A DNA stretch of 64,000 bases from Euphorbia lathyris (GCF_963576675.1 NC_088918.1:56439501-56503500), one strand, 5' to 3'; shown: positions 34,901 to 47,960, counted from the first letter of the stretch. Notes: generated by a model not told the origin, from the letters alone. Made by a program: numbers and translations.

Positions 34901-36479
34901 TGCCATTGCAGGTGTTGTTGATGTTCTTATTGTATCCTAAAGCTATTTTAATATTTTAATCTGTAAATTGTGAAAAAAGTATTGTAGCCTTTCTGAGTTA
35001 AATGGTTAGGTTCTTGACTTGATTTTGTTTCTGTACAGGGTCGTTTGTTTCTCTCAGCAAGAATAATTGGGTTCCATGCAAATTTGTTTGGGCACAAGAC
35101 TAAGTTTTTCTTCCTTTGGGAGGATATCGAAGACATCGTAGTTGATTCTCCTACATTATCTTCAATGGGTAGTCCAATTATAGTAATAACTCTCCGGCTA
35201 GGCAGAGGTGTGGATGCTAGGCATGGGGCGAAAACGCAAGATAAGGCAGGAAGACTGATATTTAATTTCCAGTCTTTTGTTTCTTTCAGCGTTGCTCATC
35301 GGTAAATAATTAATACTATATGCTTACTTTGGATTTAATTTTTCTTGGCATGTCAATAACTGGATATGATTAAAAAAAAAAGAATAAGAAAGATCTCTGT
35401 TCAGTTTATGTTTGATGTAATGAGAAGTATAACATGGCGTCTAAGTCTAATGTGGTTTCTTATTCCCTTGTAAATCTTCTTTTAACTGCATGATTGCCAT
35501 TAATATAAAACTCTATTATACATTATGCTTTTACTTGGTGATCTCAATGAATATGATGCTAGATCAATTTTATGGAATGTTCTATTCCAAATTATGAATA
35601 TATGTTTCACAATATGGATGTGATCTACCTTTTGTACAGGACAATCATGGCTTTGTGGAAGGCGAGATCATTGAGTCCTGAACAGAAAGTGCAAATAATT
35701 GAAGAAGAAGAATCAGAGAGCAAAAGCCTCCAAAGTGAAGACATTGGATCCTTCCTGGACGTTGAGGATGTCAACCTTTCTGAGGTTTATTCTTCAGCTG
35801 TTTCTGCTCCGGTAAGTTCTTTCTTCTCATATTGTAATTGTATGCCCAATTTGTATGCCGTTATACCTTGTCATGGTTAATCTATTTTTATTTGATGGCG
35901 ATTAATGTGCTGCAGATGAATTTCGTTCTGGATTGTTTTAGTGGTGGGGGTGAATTGGAGCGAAGAACAATGGAGAAGGCCGGTTGTCTTAACTATTCTT
36001 ACACCCCGTGGGAATTGGAGAGGGCCGATGTTCACGAGAGGCAAATATATTACAGATTTGACCAGCATATATCCCGTTATCGAGGGGAGGTAACTAGCAC
36101 ACAGCAGAAGTACCCCATACCGGACAAGAAAGGTTGGCTCGTGGAAGAGGTTATGACTCTCCATGGAGTTCCACTTGGTGACAATTATAATGTATGGCTA
36201 TATTTCCTTTCTCTGATCTTGAAAATGATATATGATGTTGTGCAACTTTCTTGGTCGAGATTGATTCTTATGTTTGATCCTGTGCAGCTTCATTTGAGAT
36301 ACCAAATTGAAGATTTGCCGTCAAAACCGAAAAGCAGTTATTTGCATGTATTCATTGGAGTAGCGTGGCTGAAAAGCACGAAGCATCAGAAAAGGATTAC
36401 GAAGAACGTCGTATCGAATATGGAAGACAGGATGAAGGTAATTGTTGGTGTGATTGAGAAGGAATATTTCAACAAGTAG
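31953..36479 (+). CDS. C2 and GRAM domain-containing protein with two VASt-like domains
   Basis: Nine exons with GT/AG borders in phase: 31953-32301, 32608-33846, 34057-34239, 34406-34689, 34795-34911, 35039-35301, 35640-35811, 35916-36191, 36288-36479. The sum is 3075 nt, 1024 residues, close to the known plant family. Domains: C2 at about 1-105 (DPNGLSDPYVK and LDEDKYFND supply Ca-binding Asp residues); first VASt (StART-like) at 299-423; hydrophobic segment at about 461-480 (VVSTFFIGLYVIIHIWL); second C2 at 535-660 (SSGFCDPYV, FDFDGPFDEA); GRAM at about 698-765 (LINDFTCHLKRKMPLQGRLF); second VASt at about 845-1015. Such proteins probably bind membranes through C2 and GRAM and handle sterols or other lipids through VASt at membrane contact sites; the role here is inferred. 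The start is chosen because MRLLVRVMEARNLP is the normal C2 opening. No disabling change is seen. Confidence 0.93.
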
Positions 36480-38440
36480 GGCAGAAAAAAGATATTGATT
36501 TGAAGATTGATATTGTGGACTTGAAGCAGAAAGCTGCTGATTGTTCATACTGGTGACTGTTTACTAATTGTGCATGTCTGTCACAATAGCAATTTTGCAT
36601 AGCTGCTGTATATAATTTAGTTCATTCAGAGTAACCCTAACATTTTCTTTTTATGGAAATACAAATGGGAAAATTATAAATACTGATTCATTCACTTCAG
36701 ATGGAGGTTAAAAGAGTTGAATTTAAATGCAGATTATTTTTTTCTTTTGGCATTTCGAAGATGTCTATCTTTTATTAGAGGTATACATATGTGAATCTTG
36801 CTTATTTTCTTAAAATCAGACCCTGATTGACGGTTGTTGACATGCCACATAGGACGATTGTAAAATGAGGTGGCATCAGTTAAAAAATTACTCAGAGGTC
36901 AATTCAAGATCAATACCTTAAGAAATTTGTTAATTAGGGCACATATTTTTTCCTCAATGTAAGACATAAGTTATAATAACACCATTAGTTTTGCTGACAT
37001 GCAATATGCAATTTATTCTTTTTCTTTTTCTCTCATTTAAGAAATAAAGAAAGAGAAACAAAATTGGAAAACAATGTCAATCCCACATCATCAAAACTAA
37101 TGATGTCAGTTAATTTTCGTGATTCTTATCGTTATTTTTTTTGCAATAAAAAACCATATATATTTATTTGTGAAAACATGAAATTGTAATAATTGTTTTT
37201 TGAGTTAATTTAAAAAAAACATGAGGTTTTACAGATCTGTACCTGTAGTTTTTTTTATAAAAAAAAACTATATGATTTGTGCCATTAGTAGAATCAAGAC
37301 GCTTCTTTTTGTTTTTAGAAATTCCAAAATTTCCAGAACGTTGGAATTTCAGCGTTATGGAAATTCCAACAGCTGGAACTTCTTCTATATTTCTGGAATT
37401 TCCAAAATTCTAGAAATTCCAGATGTTTGCATTTCCAGACTGCTGGAAATTTCAGTACAGGAATTCCAAAAAATAATAATAAAAAAGAAGAAAAAGAAAA
37501 AGAGAAAAAAGAAAGAATAAGAACACTTATTTTTTCCCAAAAATACCTCTTGCCACTAACAGAGTTAAAGATTTACCTTGATTCTGCTAACGGTACAAAC
37601 TACATGGTTTGTTTTGGGGAAAAAAATAAAAATAAATTCACCGGCTAAAAAATATGGAACCTAAATATGACAAAAAAAAAAAAACATTTAAATAAATAAA
37701 TTCATACATGTATGTTTCAATGTATATACAAAATAACACAATTGCACACCATTTAAACTCTTTACCAAATTAACTAAATATTCTTTGAAATTCATGTACA
37801 ACTAATAAAAAAAATCCTACAAAAAGAATGTCAAATGAAAATACGACCAATTTTATACGCTTTTACCTCAAATAAAAGGGACTAAAATGACTTGAATCCA
37901 GATGAAATTCATAAATGCATGATCCAAAAACAATAAACCCAATACTAATTTTACATAATTTCAACCAAATTCACACAATCTAATCCAATATCACACTATT
38001 TCATTGGCTTTAATAGAATTTCAACCAATTTCACCCACTTTCATACATTTCCAACTCTTACAAAATAACTCCAATTTAATAAAACACAACAAAACTGAAC
38101 AATACATACCATAAAGAAAATTAAAAATAACTTAAACTAAGTTTAAGAAAAAAATAAATTCAATTTCACATAAATGTATCAATTGAGAATAGTCATTGAA
38201 ATTGGATAAAGTAAAACAAAACCAGAGATCATGAATAATTTTCTTCCTATTAGCTTTAAAAGAAGACTTAATAAGTAATTCTTTTAATGGCTTATTTTGC
38301 TTGATTTTTCCAAGACTCTTATTTCCATTCTTGTCCTTCACATGCAACTTCTTCACCGACTCTTTCTTACTTTTTCTTACACTTCTTCACAGAACTACCA
38401 CCTTTAATAAAATTTTACACTTTCCAACAACATAAATATC
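36480..38440. other. Intergenic stretch downstream of the C2/GRAM gene
   Basis: The first 150 bp or so should be the 3' UTR. Beyond that no coding region is supported. A cluster of TTCC/GGAA steps at 37318-37470 is described separately. The rest is A/T-rich with A runs, including one near 37672-37684. Confidence 0.5.
37318..37470. repeat. Cluster of near-palindromic GGAATTTCC-type motifs
   Basis: At least a dozen short steps of TTCCA, TGGAA, GGAATTTCC and TTCTAGAAATTCC occur in 150 bp, many as small inverted pairs (AATTTCCAGAACGTTGGAATTT, GGAATTTCCAAAATTCTAG). They have no fixed period, so this looks like a degenerate satellite-like or foldback patch rather than a clean tandem repeat. Confidence 0.6.
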
Positions 38441-38443
38441 TAA

Positions 38444-39487
38444 GGTGCCGTTTGGTAAGACGTAATGAGCTTCGTAATGGAATGGCCATTACATTGAAGA
38501 CTCATTACCATGTTTGGTTGCATATTACAATTTCATTGTAATGGAATGAGAAAACATTGAGTTAAATTTTGTTGAAGAAATCTTGTAATCCCCATTACAT
38601 AGAAAAATGACTTGAATTCTCATTACATTGTCATCTAACCTCTCATTTCTCAAATCTCACGTCTAGGGGTGTGCATCGGTACAAAACCAAACCGAACCGA
38701 ATAAAAAAAACGAATACCGAAATGATCATCTATATTGGATTATTATCTCAACAATAAAAAAAAAACTAAACTTGTATAATATATATATATATATAAATGT
38801 AAAATAGGTGTAATTCGGTGCGGTTCGGTTTTTTTTACATTTTCTATCAAACCGAACCGAATACCGAAATACATTTAAAATTAAAACCGATGCCGAACCG
38901 AATTGTTAAAAAACCGAATCGAAAAACCGAATTCACTCGGTTCGGTATGCGGTTTAAACCGAACCGATGCACACCCCTACTCACGTCTCAAAAAGTAGAA
39001 AAACATGAAAATTGAAAATGAGAAAAATGAAAAAAAATGCGAAAAACCGAAAAAATGCAAAAAATGAAAAGAAAAATGAAAAACCGGAAAAAAGAGAAAA
39101 TAGAAAAACGGTGAAAAATGTTGCAAAATGGAAATTAAAAAAACGGTGAAAATTGTTGAAAATGGAAATTAAAAGAAACGAGAAAAATGTAAAAAACGAA
39201 AACTATATACTAATTTATTGATTTCGGTTAATCTAATTTTGTATTTGATTTCGATTCGATTTTTCACATTTTTCGTGCTTTTCATGTTTTTCATCGATTT
39301 TAATTATATAAATAAAATTTTATGATTACATTGAATTAGGAAAATATAAATATTGTAATGGTCATTACATTACATCATGATTGTCAACCAAACATGGTAA
39401 TGGAATTACCATTCCATTCCATTACAACTTTGATTACATTACGACCTTGATTACATTACATTGCATTACGGCATACCAAACGGACCC
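38444..39487. mobile_element. Harbinger-like MITE (1.04 kb) with TAA target duplication, host of a nested hAT MITE
   Basis: The left end GGTGCCGTTTGGTAAGACG and the right end CGGCATACCAAACGGACCC are inverted repeats. TAA stands at both outer borders (38441-38443 and 39488-39490), the 3-bp size typical of PIF/Harbinger. The subterminal parts are rich in ATTACATT/AATGTAAT and also inverted. Without the nested 316-bp element and its 8-bp duplication it is about 720 bp. No transposase is encoded. Confidence 0.75.
38664..38979. mobile_element. hAT-type MITE (316 bp) with perfect 8-bp target duplication
   Basis: TAGGGGTGTGCATCGGT and ACCGATGCACACCCCTA are perfect terminal inverted repeats of 17 bp. 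CTCACGTC directly flanks both ends (38656-38663 and 38980-38987). The interior is built from CGGTTCGGTTT/AAACCGAACCG steps. The perfect ends and duplication point to a recent insertion. Confidence 0.92.
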
Positions 39488-39490
39488 TAA

Positions 39491-40981
39491 GGGAATATTC
39501 AAATCCTCCATTATATCAATCAAAGTTTTAATTTTAAAACTCTTTGAACGAGAAGAAGTAGATGGTTCATCGTTAACAACAAAAAAAAAAAAAAAAAAAA
39601 GCCAAACACAAACAAATAATCAAAGAAAAAAATGCCTGATAAAAAAAGAAACCTAAAATGAAATTCAAACAAAAATTATAGAAATACGAGAAAAGCAACA
39701 ATCAACAAATTGAATGTCAAATACTGAAAAAAAAAAAAAAAAAAAAAACAAGTGACAAGTATAGTAATTTATTAAAAAAAGTAGCATTACAAATAAATTA
39801 TTACGAAGTGTACATTGTCTAAATTAAAATAACATTCTTAAGATTGGTCTCTCAATATTTTTATTGTCAAACCGCTTATATAATTAAACTATTAATCAAA
39901 GCTAAAATCATATAACAAAAAATAAAAAAAAGCTCTTAGAATTAACTACATATCTAAACTTTATATATTTTATATTAAAAAATATTTTTTTTAACAAAAG
40001 AAATAAAAATATTATTCATTAATAAGAATAAAGTACCTTCTATATTTACTTTAAACAAAATAATTTTACTTTTTAAAAAACAATTAGTCTCTACTATAAA
40101 AAAAAAATGATGATATGAATCGTCGGTTAAATACAAAATTTTTGAAAAATTAAGATAATGAATGTCAATAAGTATATTTTATTACATATTTAAAACAAAA
40201 GTGGAAAAAAAATATCAAACAAAATTATAAATTTATTTTAGTATCTCAACTAAAATATGTTGTTTTGGGTTTTCATATTTTTTCCTTTTTTGCACCCTAG
40301 AGGATGAGGATACAATTAGCATTAGCAACATTGTTGGGGTTAATATTGGAAGAAAAAACAAACAAACGAACCTCCAGTACTGCGTTTGATTGTGTCCCTC
40401 TGTAATGTCCTTCCTTCCCCTCTTCCAACCCCAATCTTTACTTTATCACAACAAAACCCCTCTGCTAATTCTATGAATCGTATACCTTCTTTTTCAATCA
40501 CTTGACTTTCCTGCTTTTCTAATTAAGGTCTGTATTGCTCTAACTTTGCTTTCAGTTTATTTTCATATTCGTTTTGCGTATTCTCGGAAATTAAACATAG
40601 GGTACTTTTTTAATCTGGAATAGTATAATAGGTTTTGCTTCTTTCGGATCCATCATAGACGCTTCTCTTTATTTTATGGATTGGATTTGGATTTGATGAA
40701 AAATCTTCTTCTGTTAATGGATTAATGGCCCTTTCGAGTTCAATATAAATGTTTGAGTGCACTAGTTCTTGTGCTGGTTAAGCTTACTTCTTATGTGCTT
40801 GAAGCTAGGGTTTGCAACATGGGACGGTGCAATGTTGCCTGACTCTTGGGTCCAGTTCCACTTCAAATAGTGCAAATTGAGTATCAAGGTCTGTTCCTTG
40901 TTTAATTTTGAAACCCACATTACAGTAATGTTGTGTCTAGATTGATTCTGAAGAACCTTATTTGTTTATCAAGAACAGAGA
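39491..40981. other. Intergenic stretch and probable 5' leader of the FHA gene
   Basis: To about 40300 the sequence is A/T-rich with long A runs (39578-39600, 39728-39748) and no supported gene. From about 40400 the composition changes to that of a transcribed leader; a CAAGAACAG just before the start codon could be a 3' splice site of a 5' UTR intron. Confidence 0.4.
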
Positions 40982-43829
40982 ATGTATGGCAGAGCAGGTC
41001 TTGATCGATTTAAAAAGGCACAATCCTCAGATCCATTCTCAGTCACCATCAATTCAGCTCCCAAGACCACTGCTCAACATGCTCCTAAACCAGTTTCCAA
41101 TACCTCAATACCATCTCTGCAATCTTCAACACAAACACTTCACCAGCAGCAATCATATGTTCCTCAGAAGCCAGCTGCTCCAGAGGCAGGGCCATTGGTT
41201 GGGCAGACTCAGCAGTTGACCCAGGTTGGAGGGGGGCAATCAACTTGGCAGCCACCAGATTGGGCGATTGAGCCCCGGTCGGGTGTTTATTATCTTGAAG
41301 TTTTGAAGGATGGTGAGGTTCTTGATCGGATTAATTTGGACAAACGTAGGCACATATTTGGAAGGCAAGGTCATGCCTGCGATTTTGTGCTTGATCATCA
41401 GTCTGTTTCTCGCCAACATGCTGCTGTTGTTCCTCACAGAAATGGAAGGTTAGGTTTTACAGCTTTTCATTGATATTGTATTACTTTGAATTGTGATTTG
41501 ATCTTTGTTGTATGAGTCTGTTATGGAGTTAAAAATTTCCCTCCAGTAAGCATTATGGTAAATAATGAAAGATATAGAGTTCATAATTTGTGTTCTATAT
41601 TTTATGCACATAAATGACATCATCCTTTTCTTACCTCACGCCTTCTACTTGCAATATCAATATGTTTTCTGTCCATAGTGGAGCATAACTGGAGAAAAAT
41701 GAAGTTTGTGTTTTATTGTTTCATGCGGAATTGTGAAAAATCAGATTATTACCTAAAGCTTTTTAGGAACCTTATGTAATCCTTTTTAGGAGCTCTACCG
41801 TCTACTGTCATTTGTGAGTTCTATTACTCTTTGTTTGAAGTTGTTTAATCTGTATTAGCAGTGTTTTAGAACTTTCATAGTACGCAATTACTGATCCAAA
41901 TAGGCGTATGATTTTATGGAGTACAAGAACATATATGTGAGTCGACCTTCTTTTGTTAGGTCTTGCGAAAGCAAGTCGTTTCATGTCAGGGTCTGCCTTT
42001 TTTCTTTTTTACATATATACCATTACTGTCAACCTTTAAATCTAGTATTTGGTTGACATCTTGCCACTAGTGAAACAAATGGAAAAAGAAAAATTGAAAG
42101 TCTAGTTAAATCTTAGATGATATGGTTTCAAGTTAGGTTTTTTGAGTTCTTATCACGAACTTCAGTAACCTTTTCATCTTCTAGATTTCAGATGCCATGA
42201 TAAATTGGTTGAAACCTGACTCTTACTGGTTCTTGATAATTGTTTTTTTCATAGCAAGCAAATTATCTTGTAGACTTAGAGGAAAGCCACAACTGAAATG
42301 AAAAGGATTGAAAATTTTCATGCGGCTCACTTTAATAAACTATAGTTCAACTTGTCCGAAATTCTGCTTTAATCTCTGAACCTGCTCAGTTACTTATTGT
42401 GGTTTCTACCAAAAGACATCAGTAGCCTTGTTGTTGATCTGTAATCAGTATGTTTACTGGTCTGCACTGTACATGCCAAATCACTTCAATTCACCCCTAT
42501 TCAATAATTTTCAACATTTTCTTTCCTCCTACTAACTTTAGAACGTAAACTGGGTCACCTTATAGTTGTACAAATTAGGAGACACTGAACCACAAGGCAT
42601 CAATAGGGTTGTTGTCAACCTTTCATCAGTACAATTGGTGTCTATATTCTACATGACGAACCACTTCAATCGCTCCCCTATCAAATTATTTTAATATTCC
42701 TTTCCACCTGGTAACTTTATGTTTTGTAACATAAATTACATAACCTTATTGCAGTACATGTTAGGCTACGTTTCTGGTTTAGGATCAAGATAATTGAAGT
42801 CATGTATTGAATAGTTGGGATTCGACTATTGACTAGAGCATTTCAAAGCTTCATGTTTAAACTAAATGCCTTCTTAATGAAAAATTGCTCTGTAGTTTCT
42901 TCCTTACAAGATTTTCTGGTTCTCTTCAGCCTCTGTTTAGCTTTCATAAGTTGAAAAATTCGCGTAACTCGTATATTTTTAACTACTGCAGCGTATTTGT
43001 AATTGATTTGGGGTCTGCACATGGGACGTTTGTAGCAAATGAACGATTGATCAAAGATACTCCAGTTGAGCTTGAAGCGGGTCAATCTTTGCGGTTTGCT
43101 GCGTCAACACGAGTTTACATCTTGAGAAAGAATGATGCTGCTCTTTTCTCACGTCCACCACCGCCTTCAGATATTAATCTACTACCACCACCTGATCCAT
43201 CTGATGAAGAAGCTGTTGTATCTTATAATACTCTTTTAAATCGTTATGGTCTTAGCAATCCTGATCTTGTGTTTAAATCTAGCAAATCTGGCAGCTCATT
43301 AACCAGAAGAGACGTCAGTCCACAGTCCGGCCGAGCTACAAAGAGAGTTAAGAAAGCAAGAGTGACGTTCAGAGATCAAGCTGGGGGAGAACTGGTTCAA
43401 GTAGTTGGGTATTCAGATGGTGTAGATGTAGAAACAGAACCTGGTCCAATAGGTGTAACAGAAGGAAGTCTAGTTGGGAAATATGAATCCCTTGTACACA
43501 CTACAATAATACCCAAAGGTAAGGAACAATTATCAGAAAAGGAAAATAATGCTTCTCAAATAGGTGTTACTAATAAATTGCAAGAAGTCTTAAAAAAGGT
43601 CAGAACTCCTCCTAAAAGTGGGATGTATGACGACCTCTATGGAGAAGCTTTTCCCGGTGAACTAGGATCTTCCTGGGCATATTCTTCTTCTGTTACATCC
43701 AGTGATAAACGTGATCCACCAATTAAAGATGCCCAACTGAAGGTTATTGGTTCTTTGGGTGAAAAACCCGGGAACAAATCCAGCTCACATAATGATGATG
43801 TTGATGATGATGATTTATTTGGTGACTAA
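40982..43829 (+). CDS. NIPP1-like FHA-domain protein, regulator of protein phosphatase 1
   Basis: Two exons, 40982-41448 and 42992-43829, split by a 1543-bp intron inside the FHA domain, give 434 residues. The N-terminus MYGRAGLDRFKKAQ is typical of plant NIPP1 homologues. It is followed by a Gln/Pro/Ser-rich segment and the FHA domain at about 105-190: HIFGRQGHACDF, SVSRQHAAVV and IDLGSAHGTFVANERLI supply the phosphothreonine-binding Arg, Ser and Gly-Thr residues. KKARVTFRDQ (Arg at 279) is the RVxF motif that docks PP1 in the animal protein. The C-terminus is acidic (DDVDDDDLFGD). By analogy it should act in the nucleus, linking PP1 to phosphorylated splicing factors. The function is inferred from family knowledge; no defect is visible. 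Confidence 0.9.
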
Positions 43830-44466
43830 TTGAAGAAAGTTGCAAGGAGAAGAGCAGTGGAAATGGGATTTTTTGTTGTAATTGGTAAGAGAGTTTATCC
43901 TTGTAAGAATCACACCTTTATTGATGATTCAGTTACATTCTAAAGGGGACTGTTTTGAAAACTTTTGACCTAGAAGAAATGCAATAGATTTTTAATTTTT
44001 TTGTACAGTTGCAGTTCCCGTAGGAGGATAGTTATCTGTTGAGGCAAAGTGCTAATAGGGATGGTGGAGCTTCTTGAAAGCTTCATGGAAATAGCTTATT
44101 GATAATTTGAATATATGAGCTAGCTCTTTAGTTGGTTAATTTGATTGTTGTTGATGTATGTAATCGACTGAAAATAGAGAAATAGCTTTGTGAGCCAAGA
44201 AACAACACCAAAGATCTTATGTAATAACCTGAAACATGGAAACTGAATATGATTGAAGAAAAAAAAAAGCAAAAGTAGAAGTTTAATCACTTGTTAAATG
44301 TTACAATGATTTGAATGTGGGCGATAGATTGGCTGGCAGGAATTTACCAATTTGTGTAATGGTGGAAACCTCCTGGATGCTGAAAGGCCGGAGCAAGTCA
44401 TCAAATAAGTTACCTAACACTCACAATGTCAAAGTCTCCAGGGGAGGAGACAAAAATGCAAATATA
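43830..44466. other. 3' UTR of the FHA gene and short intergenic stretch
   Basis: The first 150-350 bp probably belong to the 3' UTR. No other gene or repeat end could be assigned. Confidence 0.4.
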
Positions 44467-45009
44467 TAGGATTGTAAATGAGCTGAGTTCGATAAAAGTT
44501 CGACCGTATTCGGTTCGATTTATAAACGAGTCAATTTTGAGCACGATTCGTAACGAGTTTGAGCACGACGAGCTTTGACGCTTGATCGGTTATAAGTTTG
44601 TAAACAAACTCGATTATAATAGTAAGGAAAATGCTTGTGAGCAAGTTCGGTTCAATTTTTTTTAATAATAAAGGAGAAATGTAAAACTACATTGTTTCAA
44701 AACTACAAAGTTTTGTCTTAAAGAGATTTCAAATGAGATTGAAAATGTATCGCCAACTTCAATATTTCATTTATGTGTTCACGCGTTTTATTTACGTGCT
44801 TGCTTATAAACATAATTATGATCTATTCGCGATTAAAGTTTATGAATAAAATTAACGAGTTGCTCACGAGCAAAACTCGTGAACAAATAAACGAGTTGCT
44901 CGTGAGCAACTCACAATCAGATAATTTTTTTAACAAACCGAGTTCAAACTCGACCATTTTCTAACGAGTCGAACATGAGCATACCAAAGCTCGGCTCGAT
45001 ACAACCCTA
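44467..45009. mobile_element. hAT-like MITE rich in GAGCNNNGAG steps (543 bp)
   Basis: The left end TAGGATTGTAAATGAGCTGAG and the right end GCTCGGCTCGATACAACCCTA are imperfect inverted repeats. The flanks are CAAATATA and TTAATATA, matching at 6 of 8 positions. Inner segments such as ACGAGTTGCTCACGAGC and GAGTTGCTCGTGAGCAACTC are palindromic and repeated, as in a common family of plant hAT derivatives. Confidence 0.6.
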
Positions 45010-45758
45010 TTAATATAAGAGCAGTTATATTTGTATCAAGTGACACACTATGTTTGAAAGAGACCGAAACTTGTGAAATTAAGGTTATAATTTACCCAAA
45101 TTTTATAAAATTTCGGATATTAAAACTAATTATATTTAGATATTTAGACTAGTTTGTAAAATATTACCTAAAATCCAATTCAGGTGAAATTGAGCTTATG
45201 GGACATTCTGAGCTTTAATTCCTTAAACAATAAATATATATATATATATATATTGATCCTTGTAAATTGAGAAAATTGTTAATTATCATCAGCTTCCATT
45301 AGTATGAGAAACCTTTGGTGGAAATAAAAACAAAAAAGACGGAAAGAATAAGGAGAATATTGGGATCGAAATAGCAATAGAAATGCGTTGGCAACAACTA
45401 ATGAAAGAGAGCCGTATTTAGGAACAAAGTGTAGGCCCATTTTGCAATAGAGTAGAGGTTGACTTGTCCCATTTTGGAAGGAGATAGATCAAACCTACAT
45501 TGACTTTTATCTCTTCCTTATCATGTCCTTTCCTACAATTCTTCTTATTCTTTTATGAAACAAAGACTCATTTCTTCTTCATAATTGTCTACTAGCTATC
45601 TAACATTGGATCTTCCCATGTCTATTAGGTTTGGCTTATACCTTAATTTCTCCTATTAATTATCTAGTGCAAATTGATAAACAATATGCTTTTACTATCA
45701 TATATGTACCTTTTGAGCTTTTATATTGTTCAATCTTGTCATATCCTTGTATATATAA

Positions 45759-46258
45759 GGGCAAATTAAAAAAAAAACTATCGTGGTTATACGAATTGAT
45801 TACGTATTTTTTTTTACGACCAAGAGATGATTGAGATTCTTGTTAAAATCGAGGATCTTTAGTTTAATACTCTAAAAATGACGTTATGACATTAAAATGA
45901 AAATTTCCAAGGATTAAATTTATTTAGTAGTACGAACCATGTCTTTTATTTTTCAAAATCATCATTTTTGGAATTTTATCTCTTTAAACATTCATTTTAT
46001 CTTTCATCACCAAACAAAACCTAAATCGTTTCAAAATGAAAATTTTCCAAAATTAAAATTAATTAAAACAGCCTTAAATCTTTGATTTTTTTTTTGAAGT
46101 CATTAACAATCATTTTTAGAGTATCAAACTAAAAAATCATCGTTTTTAGCAAAACGAGGAACCTCAATCCTCTCTTGGTCGCAAAAACAAACCACACGTA
46201 TGCGTTGAACAATTTATGTAACCACATGAGTTTTTTTTTTTTTTTTTTGAAATTTACC
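45759..46258. mobile_element. Long-TIR MITE (500 bp), possibly Mutator-type
   Basis: GGGCAAATTAAAAAAAAAAC at the left pairs with a right end reading GTTTTTT...GAAATTTACC. Inward, TTTACGACCAAGAGATGATT pairs with CCTCTCTTGGTCGCAAA, and TTAATACTCTAAAAATGA pairs with TCATTTTTAGAGTATCAA. The arms together span most of the element. TATATA occurs on both flanks, but a precise 9-bp duplication could not be fixed. Confidence 0.6.
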
Positions 46259-46559
46259 TATATAGAGATTGAGAAATAATTATTTTACCTTCATTATTAT
46301 ACTAATATCATGTAAATACATCGGATATACACTTGTCATCATCCAAAACAAGCAAGAACCTATAGTGTAAAGAGTCCTTTCGAAACAAATCATGTCAGGA
46401 TGAGTAATCACCAAGACACGTAGACCAATGAGAGACATTCCGAATCCACTCTAGAAATCTAAGAAATACAATTTAGGCACATTACAAACTGTCTAAATAC
46501 AGAAGACATCTGCCATTCAAAAGGCAATAACTGTCCTCATGAGAAACTAGGGCACACAC

Positions 46560-46800
46560 CTTAAATCGAATACCAGAATTGCCTCTGGCACCCTATAAAT
46601 AGAACACAACATCCGTACTCAAGGTACCTACACACATCCATTGCAATTCATACTTGATTGTGCCTACTTTCCTAATTACTGCTAACTTAAGCATCAAAGT
46701 AGGGTCGTCGGCCACCAGCTCCTCCTTGATCCTTTTCCTGTCTCACCTCAAGCGTAGAAGATATCATGCTAGGTTTTTCCAATCCTACAAACAATGAATT
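46560..46800 (+). repeat. LTR-like fragment with TATA box
   Basis: CACCCTATAAATAGAACACA resembles a pol II core promoter. It is followed by a TTAAGCATCAAAGTAGGGTCG segment of the kind found at the R/U5 part of Tat/Ogre-type LTRs. No partner LTR or internal region was recognised. Confidence 0.35.
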
Positions 46801-47439
46801 TTTAAAAATTTCAATTCATATTAAACCGAGATCAAGTTATAATCATATATTTGATATGAAGAACTAATATAAATAAATTAGTTTAAACAAATTAGTTTAG
46901 TAAAAATACCTTGTTGATGTCAATCTACTATTGGAGGTGCGATCCATAAAAGGTTCTTATCAACTCGTATAATACTCGAAGTCGAGTATCTCTAATGTTG
47001 ATCCACACGATGAGGAAGAACGTAGACATATAGAGAGAATTCTGTTAGGGTGTGTATATATAAAAAATGTAATTTATGTAACTTCCTTCGTTTAATGAAA
47101 AGAATATATACCCTCCAAATTCACTCTATGTGTTCCTCCCCACATAGGCCAATTAGAGATTTATTTTCTTTCCTAAACCAAAAATAATTTTTTTTCTTTT
47201 TTTGGTAGGCATAGAAAAGAAAAAACCAAAAATAATTATTAATTCATAGTTAGAAAATTATTTAATTTACGATTAATTTAACTTTAAATAAATCATCATC
47301 TAATTTAATTGTATAATATCACATATATAAATAATTAATAGATAATCCATTTATTAACTTTAAGGAATTAAATAATTCTAATTTATTTATTTCTCTTAAT
47401 CATTAAGTTAATTATTTCTTAATATCACTAAATGCATAA

Positions 47440-47960
47440 CAGAATGAGCGCACCCAAACTAACGTCCCGCCACCAAATGAGACCCGCAGGGTCAAAGTAG
47501 TGGCGTATGCCAGAAGTCATACGCCATAAAGTCATTGCCACGTTGGTACATCTCGAAAATACCATACCCATAAAGGACCTACGTCCGCTAGGCTGACATA
47601 GACACAACATCCAAGGTAGATCCGCCCATAGTGTCACCAAGCCGTTATCAAGGAAACCGCTACAATTAATAGCATTAAATGGTTCCTTAAAGTCACTAAC
47701 GGCCCGACATAAAGAATATAGCATTAAATCACATTAAAGGGCATTAAATGGAGGACTACTTTGATGGTTATGGAATTTAGTATAAATACCTCCACTACGA
47801 GGTATTCAAGGTACAGTTTATGATTCCCAACTTTGTGCTTATAGTTTATTCTCAAAATTATTATTGACTTAAGTATCAGAGTGTCTCCGTCAGAACCCAA
47901 CGGCGCCTCACAGGGAAGAGCTCCGGTTGAAGATTTTTCACAAGTTATCACAATGTCTTC
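47440..47960 (+). repeat. Second LTR-like fragment with TATA box
   Basis: AGTATAAATACCTCCACTAC (47769-), then TATTGACTTAAGTATCAGAG and TGTCTCCGTCAGAACCCAAC, have the same layout as the fragment at 46.6 kb and look like promoter-to-U5 of a Tat/Ogre-type LTR. The GC-richer part (47440-47660) carries a short inverted pair, GTGGCGTATGCCAGAAGTCA with TACGCCATAAAG. No ORF is supported. Confidence 0.35.

Noticed and set aside
35877..36164. Minus-strand ORF inside exon 8 of the C2/GRAM gene
   Set aside because: Shadow of the coding exon.
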